DNA of 64,000 nucleotides from an uncultured Clostridia bacterium. Its GTDB lineage: Bacteria > Bacillota > Clostridia > Christensenellales > Borkfalkiaceae. Where the stretch lies: the NCBI GenBank assembly GCA_937912025.1, contig CALDOZ010000030.1, forward strand, positions 21,616-85,615. The letters run 5' to 3'. The first letter of the stretch is position 1, and the number at the start of each line of letters is the position of its first letter. The notes under the pieces were generated by a model, which did not search any database, was not told the DNA's origin, and saw only the letters and a list, made by a program, of their open reading frames with translations. Of the stretch, positions 52,147-61,182 are shown one piece after another. Both the position numbers and the translations under genes were made by a program.

Positions 52147-52959
52147 TTAATTATCGCTTTTATTTTGATAAGTTTTGCGAAATTGCATAGGTGATATACC
52201 CTCTCGCCTTTTAAAAATTCTACTAAAATACATAGCGTCTTCAAAACCGCAAGCGCTGGATATTTGATTTATTGAAAGGTAAGTTCCACACAATAAATCC
52301 TTAGCAATTTTTATTTTATTACTAAGTCTATAAGAAAGCGGTGATAAACCTATAGCATTTTTAAATTCGCGTATAAAATGCCCTTCGCTCATATTACACT
52401 CTTGCGCTATTTCTTTTATGGTATAGTCACTAGTCACGTCGCTTAAAACTTTAATTGCTTTAAAAAACGGAGGTGGTATCAATATTGGCGATGCTATTAA
52501 CGCTAATAAAGACGTAAGTAACCCTTTAGCATAGTCATCAACGTACTCTAATTGCATTTGGTACGCTGAAAATATATCTTCAATTAGATTAATTACTCTA
52601 TTTGCCTTATTATTAAGTTTAATATTTCCGCAAAAAATATTGAGTTTTTCTAAGAATTTTTCTACTTTTGTACCACTAAAATGTATCCAGTAATACTCAC
52701 AGTCTCTAACACCTTTAAAAGTGTAGTTTTGCTCTTTATTAGGTGCGTATAGGTAAGCGTTATTGCTGAGCATTTTTTTATTGTTTATTATCATTTCACC
52801 TTTTATAATAACTATTAGCTGATAATCATTTCGTCCAAACGGACGGTGACAAGTTATATCAGTTTTTATATTTTTATAATACCCAACGTTATTAACAAAA
52901 AAATCTTCTTCACTAAAAAAATTTGTGTTTTCTTTTCCCTTAGCGAACGCTATTCTCAT
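52147..52959 (-). CDS. AraC-family regulator with cupin-like sensing domain
   Basis: 270 residues. The N-terminal 150 form a cupin-like AraC-binding domain (CHRPFGRNDYQLIVIIKGE, YAPNKEQNYTFKG). The C-terminal 100 form two helix-turn-helix units (IKEIAQECNMSEGHFIREF and INQISSACGFEDAMYFSRIF), and the family signature ends in GISPMQFRK. It is divergent from the GH2 gene and probably activates it in response to a sugar. The shared promoter region has repeats 22 bases apart. Confidence 0.92.
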   Translation of the reverse strand: MRIAFAKGKENTNFFSEEDFFVNNVGYYKNIKTDITCHRPFGRNDYQLIVIIKGEMIINNKKMLSNNAYLYAPNKEQNYTFKGVRDCEYYWIHFSGTKVEKFLEKLNIFCGNIKLNNKANRVINLIEDIFSAYQMQLEYVDDYAKGLLTSLLALIASPILIPPPFFKAIKVLSDVTSDYTIKEIAQECNMSEGHFIREFKNAIGLSPLSYRLSNKIKIAKDLLCGTYLSINQISSACGFEDAMYFSRIFKRREGISPMQFRKTYQNKSDN

Positions 52960-53053
52960 AAACTTTCTCCATAAAATAAATTTGAGTTAAATATAGTTTA
53001 TCAATATATATCAATTTTGTCCATATTAATCAAAAAATTTTATTGTGTTTTTT

Positions 53054-53083
53054 TATACATAGTTTAAACTAAAACTATACATA
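53054..53083 (+). promoter_or_regulatory. Repeat pair upstream of the GH2 gene (possible AraC site)
   Basis: TATACATA occurs at 53054-53061 and 53076-53083, a 22-base period (two helical turns). Inside lies the dyad ATAGTTT/AAACTAT (53059-53065 with 53072-53078). ATAGTTTA recurs at 52993-53000. This spacing suits an AraC-type dimer. Confidence 0.45.
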
Positions 53084-53111
53084 CCGTATATTTTCGGTTT
53101 AAGGAGTAATT

Positions 53112-55448
53112 ATGCGAGAAATTGTAAACTTTAATAAAAATTGGCTTTTTCATTACGGCGATATAAAATATAAAAAACCTAATTTTAAAGGCTGGGCGTA
53201 TTTTAGCGCTAAAACCCAACGCGCGCATATAGGCCCGGCATCTCCACTATACCGCGCTGAAGTCGATGATTTTAACGACGACGTTTTAATGAACGACGAT
53301 GTATGGGTTAGCGTTGACCTTCCTCACGACTTTGTAATAACGACCGACGTTAAAAAGGAAAACAATAACGCGCTTGGATTTTTCGATTATGAAAAAGGTT
53401 GGTATATCAAGCGCTTCACTTTAGATAAAACTGACTTAAACAAGCGCATAACTTTATATTTTGAAGGCGTAGCCACCGAATGCGTTATTTATCTTAACGG
53501 CTGTATTATTGATAGACATTTTACCGCTTATACACCTTTTGAAGTGGATATCACCGACTACGTTAAATTTGACGAGCAAAATCACCTTGCAATACTTGTC
53601 GATAGTAACGTTCACGAAGGTTGGTGGTATAGTGGCGGTGGAATTTACGGAAACGTTCAACTTATAAAAACTGCTCTTACAAGCGTTGACCTTTACGGAT
53701 TGTACGTTAAACCTATTAAAGTTGACGATAATAATTGGAACGTTCCCGTTCAAATAACGTTGCGTAACGACGACTATTTTAAACGTAAAGTAACGGCTAA
53801 ATTAGATATTGTAAATGAAAACGGTAACGTTATTGATACAGCAACTAAATGCGTTACTATAAATTCAAAATCTAAACGAGTTTTTGATTTGCCTTTAAAA
53901 TGCGTAAACCCTGATTTATGGTCGCCAGACAATCCTACGCTTTATTACGCTAAAATTACTTTAAGCGTAAATGGTAAGATAGTTGACAATTACCAAACTC
54001 ATTTTGGGTTTAGAACTTTTTACGCCGATGCTAATAAAGGTTTTTTCATTAACGGTAAACATTACAAAATCTATGGTATGTGTTCTCATATTGATAGCGG
54101 TTTATTTGGCAAGGCAGTTCCTAGCAATATTCATAGATATAAAATAAATTTAATTAAGCAAATGGGGGCTAACGGTTATAGAACTAGCCATTATATGCAA
54201 CCTGCTTGCGTTATGGACGAACTTGATAAACTAGGTTTTATTGTAATGGATGAATGCAGATGGTTTTCTTCTAACAAAGAAAATTTAGAGCAACTAGAAG
54301 CGCTAATTAAAAGAGATAGAAATAGACCGTCAGTATTCTTTTGGTCGCTTGGTAATGAAGAAGGCTATCATACTACCAAACAGGGTGAAAAAATTTGTAA
54401 AACAATGAGCGCTTTGGCAAGAAAATTAGACGATACAAGACTAATTTTAAACGCTGTTTCATACCCGTTAGATGCAAAAGTATATGGTGAAAACGACGTA
54501 ATCGGCATTAATTATTATTGGAGTTCTTATGAAACACTTCACAAAAAATATCCAAACAAAGCAATAATATCATCGGAATGTTGCGCTACGGGAACTACTC
54601 GCGGTTGGTATTTTGACGATGACGTTAAAAACGGTAGAATTTCCGCTTACGACCACGATATTAATTTGAGTTTTAAAAGTAGGAAGTTTAACTGCAAATT
54701 TATATATCAAAAAGATTGGCTTTTAGGCGGATATCAATGGATAGCGTTTGAACACCGTGGTGAAGCGTCTTGGCCAAGATTGTGCTCCGTTAGTGGCGCA
54801 ATTGATTTATTTCTACAAAAAAAAGACGCCTTCTATCAAAATAAATCGTATTTTACCACAACGCCTATGATACATTTATTACCGCATTGGAATTTTAAAG
54901 GGTTTGAAAATAAACCTATAAAAGTTGTTGCGTACACTAACGTATCTAGCGCAGAATTGTTCTTAAATGGAACGTCACTTGGAAAACAACGCCTTAAAAA
55001 ATTTGATTACGCAACTTGGACAGTCCCTTATACAGAAGGTGAAATAGTTGTTTTAGGTTATGATGAAGAAGGTGACGTTATTTGTAAAGACAGTCGTAAA
55101 ACTTCTTTAAACGCTTATAAACTTATGCTTAAACAAGAAAATTTTAACGTTACCGCTAACGGCGAAGACGTTGCTATTTTTACTTGTTACGCCGTTGACG
55201 AAAATGGAAATGAAGTTTATGATGCTGAAATTGATAAAGTTGACTTTTTTACAAGTGGCGATTGCTTTGTATACTCTACGGGGTCTGATAATACTGACCA
55301 CCAAAGTATTTTTAACGCTAGTAGAAGAATGTACGCTGGCAAAATCTCTATTGCCGTAAAAATTGGACTTAATGCTGAAAATTTAGTTTTATATGCTAAG
55401 TCAATTAATTTAATTAGCGCAATGTCTCAAATTAAAGTAGAAAAATAA
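53112..55448 (+). CDS. Glycoside hydrolase family 2 enzyme
   Basis: A 778-residue GH2 glycosidase: jelly-roll (DLPHDF, YLNGCIIDRHFTAYTPF), Ig-like domain, then the catalytic barrel. The acid/base Glu is in FFWSLGNEEG (about residue 416). The likely nucleophile Glu is in IISSECCATG (about residue 489). C-terminal beta-sandwich domains follow, with YTNVSSAELFLNGTSLGKQ being the usual GH2 C-terminal element. There is no signal peptide, so it acts in the cytoplasm on imported oligosaccharides. It may be a beta-galactosidase, glucuronidase or mannosidase. GGAG precedes the ATG. Confidence 0.92.
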   Translation: MREIVNFNKNWLFHYGDIKYKKPNFKGWAYFSAKTQRAHIGPASPLYRAEVDDFNDDVLMNDDVWVSVDLPHDFVITTDVKKENNNALGFFDYEKGWYIKRFTLDKTDLNKRITLYFEGVATECVIYLNGCIIDRHFTAYTPFEVDITDYVKFDEQNHLAILVDSNVHEGWWYSGGGIYGNVQLIKTALTSVDLYGLYVKPIKVDDNNWNVPVQITLRNDDYFKRKVTAKLDIVNENGNVIDTATKCVTINSKSKRVFDLPLKCVNPDLWSPDNPTLYYAKITLSVNGKIVDNYQTHFGFRTFYADANKGFFINGKHYKIYGMCSHIDSGLFGKAVPSNIHRYKINLIKQMGANGYRTSHYMQPACVMDELDKLGFIVMDECRWFSSNKENLEQLEALIKRDRNRPSVFFWSLGNEEGYHTTKQGEKICKTMSALARKLDDTRLILNAVSYPLDAKVYGENDVIGINYYWSSYETLHKKYPNKAIISSECCATGTTRGWYFDDDVKNGRISAYDHDINLSFKSRKFNCKFIYQKDWLLGGYQWIAFEHRGEASWPRLCSVSGAIDLFLQKKDAFYQNKSYFTTTPMIHLLPHWNFKGFENKPIKVVAYTNVSSAELFLNGTSLGKQRLKKFDYATWTVPYTEGEIVVLGYDEEGDVICKDSRKTSLNAYKLMLKQENFNVTANGEDVAIFTCYAVDENGNEVYDAEIDKVDFFTSGDCFVYSTGSDNTDHQSIFNASRRMYAGKISIAVKIGLNAENLVLYAKSINLISAMSQIKVEK

Positions 55449-55479
55449 TCAACTTTTTGCAGTAATTTTTATAAAAACA

Positions 55480-55505
55480 CGCCGTAGCGATTAATCGCTA
55501 CGGCG
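55480..55505. terminator. Bidirectional terminator
   Basis: CGCCGTAGCGATT runs straight into its complement AATCGCTACGGCG, a 26-base palindrome with A and T runs on the two sides. It lies between the convergent GH2 and RyR-domain genes. Confidence 0.85.
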
Positions 55506-55511
55506 CTATTT

Positions 55512-57707
55512 TTATTTTTTTATTATTTTGTAACCAAGGTTTGTAAGTAAAGTATACGCTTCGTCAAGCAACTGAAAATCATACTTAAATACTTCGGTAA
55601 CTTCTTCGCTTACTCCGTCACGCTTAGCAATTAGTTTGCTAAACGTACTAAGTCCGTCAAGCGTAGTAATATTTCCGTGACGGCGCAAACAATAATTTTT
55701 TCCGTTAGTAAACTTATATTCGCCGTCTTTTTTAACTTTTTCAGTAAGTATTGTATTTATACTTGCAGGAATTACGCCTTTACTTATCATAAAAGAATTC
55801 CAACGCTCATGCTCTTGCTCGGCTAAATTTCGCCTTTTAGACTGTTTAAACGTAAGCGGATATTTAATAACTTTAGTGCCGTCGCTACCAACTACGAAGT
55901 TTGGCATATCCCCTACGGCGTAAACGTTAAAATATTCTTCTTCAGTAAGGGCTTTTCCTTGCTCGTCAAACTTAACGTAATCAAGCCCCATTAAATGAAG
56001 TTTTGAACGTAAACTTAACGAACAGTATAATCCCGACTCTCTTTCAAGATGCGTTTTTTTAGTAAACCATTTTTCAACGTGCTTTGCGTTTATGCTTTCA
56101 ATAGTTTTTTTATCAACTTCACTATTTTTATTTTCCGATTTATATCTTTCAAGGTCGTAAAGTTTATTTCGCATCATAGCCATATTGAAAATTTTATCGT
56201 TAGTAATTTTGTTTATATTGTAAACGATTTCTTTTTCATTGCCTATAAATACGCAATCTTCATTTTTTAATATCGTTTGATTTTTATTCCACTTTTTAAC
56301 CCTTACGAAAACTTGTAAATTATCTACGTTCCATTCCCTACGTTTTTCAATAAGTTTTTGAGCCATATCAATATTTTCTATATCGTCAGAATATGAAACT
56401 ACTACTGTGTTAACGTCGTTTTTATTTGCGGTTACTATCGAGCGTATTTTCAAATAGAAATCTTCGTCGTTTACGTCAAGTTTACAAAACTCTTCAATAG
56501 CAGGGTGGTTTGGAAGGGGTAAATATTCACTTTTTACAAAGTCTTTACTTTCGTTTAAATACCTATAATAATCGTGATTTAAAACTTTATTGTTTTTAGC
56601 GTTTTTATTATCAAAAATAACGTACTTTACCCGCTTATTTTCAATATTTTCGCCGTTTAAAGTTAAAAATTGATTGTTTGCTACCGACGTTAAAAATATT
56701 TGCCTATTTACGTCGCCAAAACCAACGAGCATAACGTTAATATTAACGTCGTTTTTAATTAAGGAAGTTTGATAATCAATGTGATTATCGTTCATAAACG
56801 CCGTAAGCGGATATTTATCTATAAAATCAATAGCGATTTTTTGATATTCGTTAACGTATTCAATTACCCCATAACCGCTTGAAACTATATCTTCGTAAAC
56901 GCCTTGAAATTTTGAACTACCAAAAACGTACACTTTGAGTTTTGTAAAGGCGTTAACGTTTTGTTTAGCGTTAAAATTTTCAAGATAATCAATAACCAAC
57001 CTACAAAGCGTCATATTTATTTCATCGCTTTTAGTATTGATAATCACCGTGTGCTTTTTATTTGTTTTTTGATAATTTTCAAGGATTTTTTGCAGGTATT
57101 TTTGATAATCGTCAGTTTTATGATAAGCAATTTTTTGAGCGTATAATTTTTGAGATAACTCTTCGCTAATATTACCAACTAAAAACTTATAACTAGTTAA
57201 GTCGCTACGATAAATATCAATATTATTTTCGTTGTTGCCTAAAATATACAGCATATCTTTTTTTGTAAAACGCGAAGATACGTCTTTACTAAAACACCAA
57301 AGCCTTTGAATTAAAATAGAAAGCGTAAACATTATTGCGTTCAAAACTACTAAAACGTAACAATAATAAACGGCAATAGAGTAAAACACACTTTCATTCA
57401 TAAGCGGAGTAATACTTTCTAACCTAAACCATAAAACGACTAAGTTAGTAACGTCTTCAATACTATAAAAAATAGCGTTTAAAACGTTATTAGCGCCACT
57501 TAAAAAACCATTCTCGGTATACATTCTACCAATAAAATAAAGTGGTAGCGCAAGAAGATAAATTATAAAGCACTTACCTTTTTTAAATCCCCTAATAAAA
57601 GCAATACGCCCTTCGCGGTTTTTAGAAAAATAAGATATTAAGTTAACAACTAAAAATAAACAAGTAACGGCAAAACAAATTGCCGTTACAACATTTGTAA
57701 TAATCAT
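55512..57707 (-). CDS. Membrane protein with Rossmann-type and C-terminal RyR-like domains (A)
   Basis: 731 residues. Four or five membrane helices lie in the first 145 residues. A Rossmann-like segment starts at about residue 155 (MLYILGNNENNIDIYRS), and a second has the glycine motif VMLVGFGDVNRQIF. Near the C-terminus, AEQEHERWNSFMISKGV matches the core of RyR (ryanodine receptor repeat) domains, followed by the expected NYCLRRHGNITTLDGL region. It is related in layout to the gene just upstream. It probably senses a cytoplasmic ligand and moves or gates an ion. The specific function is unknown. Confidence 0.7.
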   Translation of the reverse strand: MIITNVVTAICFAVTCLFLVVNLISYFSKNREGRIAFIRGFKKGKCFIIYLLALPLYFIGRMYTENGFLSGANNVLNAIFYSIEDVTNLVVLWFRLESITPLMNESVFYSIAVYYCYVLVVLNAIMFTLSILIQRLWCFSKDVSSRFTKKDMLYILGNNENNIDIYRSDLTSYKFLVGNISEELSQKLYAQKIAYHKTDDYQKYLQKILENYQKTNKKHTVIINTKSDEINMTLCRLVIDYLENFNAKQNVNAFTKLKVYVFGSSKFQGVYEDIVSSGYGVIEYVNEYQKIAIDFIDKYPLTAFMNDNHIDYQTSLIKNDVNINVMLVGFGDVNRQIFLTSVANNQFLTLNGENIENKRVKYVIFDNKNAKNNKVLNHDYYRYLNESKDFVKSEYLPLPNHPAIEEFCKLDVNDEDFYLKIRSIVTANKNDVNTVVVSYSDDIENIDMAQKLIEKRREWNVDNLQVFVRVKKWNKNQTILKNEDCVFIGNEKEIVYNINKITNDKIFNMAMMRNKLYDLERYKSENKNSEVDKKTIESINAKHVEKWFTKKTHLERESGLYCSLSLRSKLHLMGLDYVKFDEQGKALTEEEYFNVYAVGDMPNFVVGSDGTKVIKYPLTFKQSKRRNLAEQEHERWNSFMISKGVIPASINTILTEKVKKDGEYKFTNGKNYCLRRHGNITTLDGLSTFSKLIAKRDGVSEEVTEVFKYDFQLLDEAYTLLTNLGYKIIKK

Positions 57708-57762
57708 AAAATATCCTTGATTTTGTAGTTTATTTTAAACTTTATGCAAGTTTCAACTATGT

Positions 57763-59631
57763 TTAATCGTTTATTTCAGACGCTTGAAGTACGATTTCGT
57801 CTTTTTTCTTTTCGCTTTCACTTAAACGCTTATACGGTATAAGCGATGGGTGAGTTTTAGATATAGAACTTTTTACCGCGCCTAAAACGTATCCTTCCGT
57901 TCTCATATACGCATTCCAACGCCTATGCTCGTATTCAACGATAAGTTCGTCATCTTCAATAACATTATCCGTTATATTTCTGCCAAGTTTAATTCTAAGT
58001 TCAGAGTATAACGCTTCGGCGATAGACGCTCTTCTAAAATATTCGTAACTTTCAAATTTCTTAGTATCGCTTATAATATCTTCGCCCGTTTGCGACCATT
58101 TAAGGTGACATTTAAGACCTTTCGCTTCAAGTTCTTGTTGCTCGATTATTTCAAGAGAATACTCGGTAGTTAAGTCGCCAATCAGTTCTATTCCGTAAGG
58201 AGCGCCAGTATAATCTTTAAAACCACCGTTTTTACTTATAGTTTCGTGTTTTTCAGGGCTTTCAACGATGGCGTAAATGGACGGTATTTTATAACCGTTT
58301 TCAATATTAAACCTACCAAATTCTTCACGCATAATAATACTTGCGTTGATGTTTAACTCATCGTCGCCAAGCAAGGCGTACGCCGTCGTTACGTTACCAA
58401 GTTTTGATAATTCCTTTCTAAACTCGATAGTGTTAACGTCTATACCCTCGTGGAAAACTATATTGTAATACGCTTCGCCGTCAATTTTTTTATTGTTAAA
58501 TTTCAAAAGTTCAGGACAAGCGCCCTCTATTCTTTCGTTAAGTTCCGTTTCTTTTGCTACGATATGCAACGTAGTTTCGTACCCCACCATTTGACCGCAC
58601 CAACAAATTGCTTTAAAAAGTTCCATTCCGTACTCGCCAAGACCAAGAATTAAAGCGTTTATTTTCTTCACGCCGTTTTCTTCAATAGCGTCGTCAAAAA
58701 TAGAATGATTTCTTAAAATGCTAAATATTAAGTTACGGCTTTCGTGTACGCGCCTAAGTTTAATATTGCCGTTGTCGGCATTGTCAAGTAAAATAGAACT
58801 TGCCGTTGTGATTGAGAAAACGTAAAAATGAGTGTTTTTACTATCGTATACGTCGTCGCCTCTCAATTTCTTAATCATAGTAAGCGCTTGTTCAACGTTC
58901 TTATCTTGATTTTCGCTTATAAAATAAATTTTACGCAATACGTTACCAAGTAAGCGTTTAAAGCCTATATCCGTTATTTCTTTATTGTTAAAGCAAATTG
59001 CTTTTATTGATTTAACTCTACAATATAGTTCGTTGTTTTCATCGGACAAATCTACGTTTAAGAACACTATAAGGCGTTTTTTGCCACCCGTTTTATAAAC
59101 GTTTTCTGCTAAAATAACAGATTTTAAGTTGAGTTCGGTAAAGTAGTAAATTTCTTTGTTAAAAGATAAATAGTAGACTATATACGCCGTTGCGTTCTTA
59201 AAAAAGGTAAGCACGACGCCGGCTGTCATTACAGGCGCTAATACGAATAAAACTACGGCGTACAACGAATATGCAACGCCAAGCCAATCCGCCACCGTTA
59301 CGTTTAAAACTAAATCTCTAAACGCGTCAAACTCGCCGTCTAACACAAAAAGACGCATGGTGTTGTGAATTGATAAAAATAGCGATTTATATACTTTTTC
59401 AAAAACACCGTCGTTCACGTCGAAATATCCTAAAAAATAAGTAGGATAGTACATAACGACCGCGCCAATGAAAATACCTATTGCAAAAATCCAAAACGGA
59501 CCTATTATAGGTTTGCGTTTTAAAGCGCGCTTACTAACTACAAGCGACGACGCTAACGATGAAAGTATAATTATTAATGATAAAATAAACGCTATAAGCA
59601 CAATCGTATCGTTTTTCATTATAATCCTCAA
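57763..59631 (-). CDS. Membrane protein with Rossmann-type and C-terminal RyR-like domains (B)
   Basis: 622 residues. Helices at about 10-30, 45-65 and 115-150 form a membrane part. A first soluble unit follows, then a TrkA-N-like glycine motif ALILGLGEYGMELFK near residue 330. The C-terminus has VEYEHRRWNAYMRTEGYVLGA and HPSLIPYKRLSESEK, a good RyR-like match. It lies 55 bases upstream of the related gene (55512-57707), so both are probably co-expressed. The ArsB-type gene lies in the opposite direction. An ion-channel or transport role is inferred. Confidence 0.72.
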   Translation of the reverse strand: MRIIMKNDTIVLIAFILSLIIILSSLASSLVVSKRALKRKPIIGPFWIFAIGIFIGAVVMYYPTYFLGYFDVNDGVFEKVYKSLFLSIHNTMRLFVLDGEFDAFRDLVLNVTVADWLGVAYSLYAVVLFVLAPVMTAGVVLTFFKNATAYIVYYLSFNKEIYYFTELNLKSVILAENVYKTGGKKRLIVFLNVDLSDENNELYCRVKSIKAICFNNKEITDIGFKRLLGNVLRKIYFISENQDKNVEQALTMIKKLRGDDVYDSKNTHFYVFSITTASSILLDNADNGNIKLRRVHESRNLIFSILRNHSIFDDAIEENGVKKINALILGLGEYGMELFKAICWCGQMVGYETTLHIVAKETELNERIEGACPELLKFNNKKIDGEAYYNIVFHEGIDVNTIEFRKELSKLGNVTTAYALLGDDELNINASIIMREEFGRFNIENGYKIPSIYAIVESPEKHETISKNGGFKDYTGAPYGIELIGDLTTEYSLEIIEQQELEAKGLKCHLKWSQTGEDIISDTKKFESYEYFRRASIAEALYSELRIKLGRNITDNVIEDDELIVEYEHRRWNAYMRTEGYVLGAVKSSISKTHPSLIPYKRLSESEKKKDEIVLQASEIND

Positions 59632-59849
59632 GTGTGTTTTTTAACTTAAACAAGCATATATGTAATTATGTTAACCTTAAAAACCGCTTTTGTCAAGTTT
59701 TTATAAAAATTTACCCCTTTTAATAGGCTATAACGCTCGGATTTTTATATATACATATAAAATTTTGATATGATTGTTTTTTATGCGTTGACAAAACTTA
59801 ACTGTTATGATAATATTTTGATATATACAAACTAAAAAGAAGGCTTAAA

Positions 59850-61163
59850 ATGATTCCCGCTATAATTATTTGCGCCGTTACTTGTTTAAGTATGATTGCT
59901 GGCGTATTATTCTTCCCAAAAATTAAAATAGGCAAAAAATTCTCAATCGACAGTTACTGGGTTATTACGCTAATAGGCGCGGTTATACTTTTAGTGTCTG
60001 GTCAAGCGGATTTTAGTAAAGTAATAGGCGCTTTGTTTGCTGATACTGCTATTAACCCACTTAAAATTCTCGTATTGTTCATTTCAATGACAATTTTATC
60101 TATATTCCTTGACGAACTTGGATTTTTTAGGTATCTTGCAAGCGTTACGCTTAAACGCGCTAAAAACGGGCAAATGAAATTGTTTTTGTATCTTTACTTA
60201 ATGGTTTCAGTTCTTACCGTTTTTACTTCTAACGATATTATTATTTTGTCGTTTACGCCGTTTATTTGCTACTTTGCTAAAAATGCAAAAATTAACCCTA
60301 TTCCGTATTTGGCGGCGGAATTCGTTGCCGCTAACACTTGGAGTATGGCACTTATTATAGGTAACCCTACTAATATTTACCTTGCTACTGCGTACGGTGT
60401 TGGGTTCTTAGAATACGTTAGCGTTATGATTTTACCTACTCTTTTTGCCGGCGTTATAGCGTTTATGGCGTTGTTACTTTTATTTAGAAAAAAACTTTCC
60501 GCCCCAATAGAAGGCGTTGCGGAAGACGTTGTTATTGAAGATAAACTTTTACTTTGGGTAGGCATTGCTCACCTTGGCGTATGCACCGTTCTTTTAGCAA
60601 TCGGTTCGTATATTCAACTTGAAATGTGGCTCGTTTCGTTTATTTCAGTTATAAGTTTATTAATCTTCAACGCCGTTATTGCAATAGTTCGCAAACAAAA
60701 ACCTATCGCTTTATTGGGCTGTATCAAACGTGGTCCGTACCAATTAATTCCATTTATATTATCAATGTTCGTAATGATAGTGTGCTTATCTGAAAAAGGC
60801 GTTACAGGCGCTATTGGTAACTTTTTCGGAGCGGAACAATCGGTATTAAAATACGGAATTACGTCGTTTTTAGCATCAAATATAATAAACAATATTCCAA
60901 TGAGCGTTTTATACTCGTCGATAATAAACATAGAAACTTTTGTAACTACAGAGGCTGCTTTACCTGCTATTTACGCGACGGTTGTAGGCTCGAATATAGG
61001 CGCGTTCTTAACGCCTATCGGCGCGCTTGCAGGCATTATGTGGAGTAATATTTTAAACGAACACGGTCTTAAATTTGGTTACGTTGACTTTTTAAAAATC
61101 GGCGTTACCGTTGCCGTACCTACGTTACTTTCAGCACTTGCAGTTTTAATGATTATTCTATAA
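59850..61163 (+). CDS. ArsB/NhaD-type ion transporter
   Basis: A 437-residue polytopic membrane protein with about eleven helices. The conserved elements are FTSNDIIILSFTPF and IIGNPTNIYLATAYG in the first half, and SNIINNIPMSVLYSS and GSNIGAFLTPIGALAGIMW in the second. These match the ArsB/NhaD/CitT ion-transporter fold. The anion or cation is not clear; no arsenic genes (arsC, arsR) are present. The gene is followed 20 bases later by the TIR-LRR gene in the same operon. Confidence 0.87.
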   Translation: MIPAIIICAVTCLSMIAGVLFFPKIKIGKKFSIDSYWVITLIGAVILLVSGQADFSKVIGALFADTAINPLKILVLFISMTILSIFLDELGFFRYLASVTLKRAKNGQMKLFLYLYLMVSVLTVFTSNDIIILSFTPFICYFAKNAKINPIPYLAAEFVAANTWSMALIIGNPTNIYLATAYGVGFLEYVSVMILPTLFAGVIAFMALLLLFRKKLSAPIEGVAEDVVIEDKLLLWVGIAHLGVCTVLLAIGSYIQLEMWLVSFISVISLLIFNAVIAIVRKQKPIALLGCIKRGPYQLIPFILSMFVMIVCLSEKGVTGAIGNFFGAEQSVLKYGITSFLASNIINNIPMSVLYSSIINIETFVTTEAALPAIYATVVGSNIGAFLTPIGALAGIMWSNILNEHGLKFGYVDFLKIGVTVAVPTLLSALAVLMIIL

Positions 61164-61182
61164 ATAACTAAGGGAGAAAATT

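Noticed and set aside
59850..61163. Arsenite efflux pump ArsB
   Set aside because: The fold family matches, but no arsR, arsC or other arsenic gene is nearby, so the substrate is left open.
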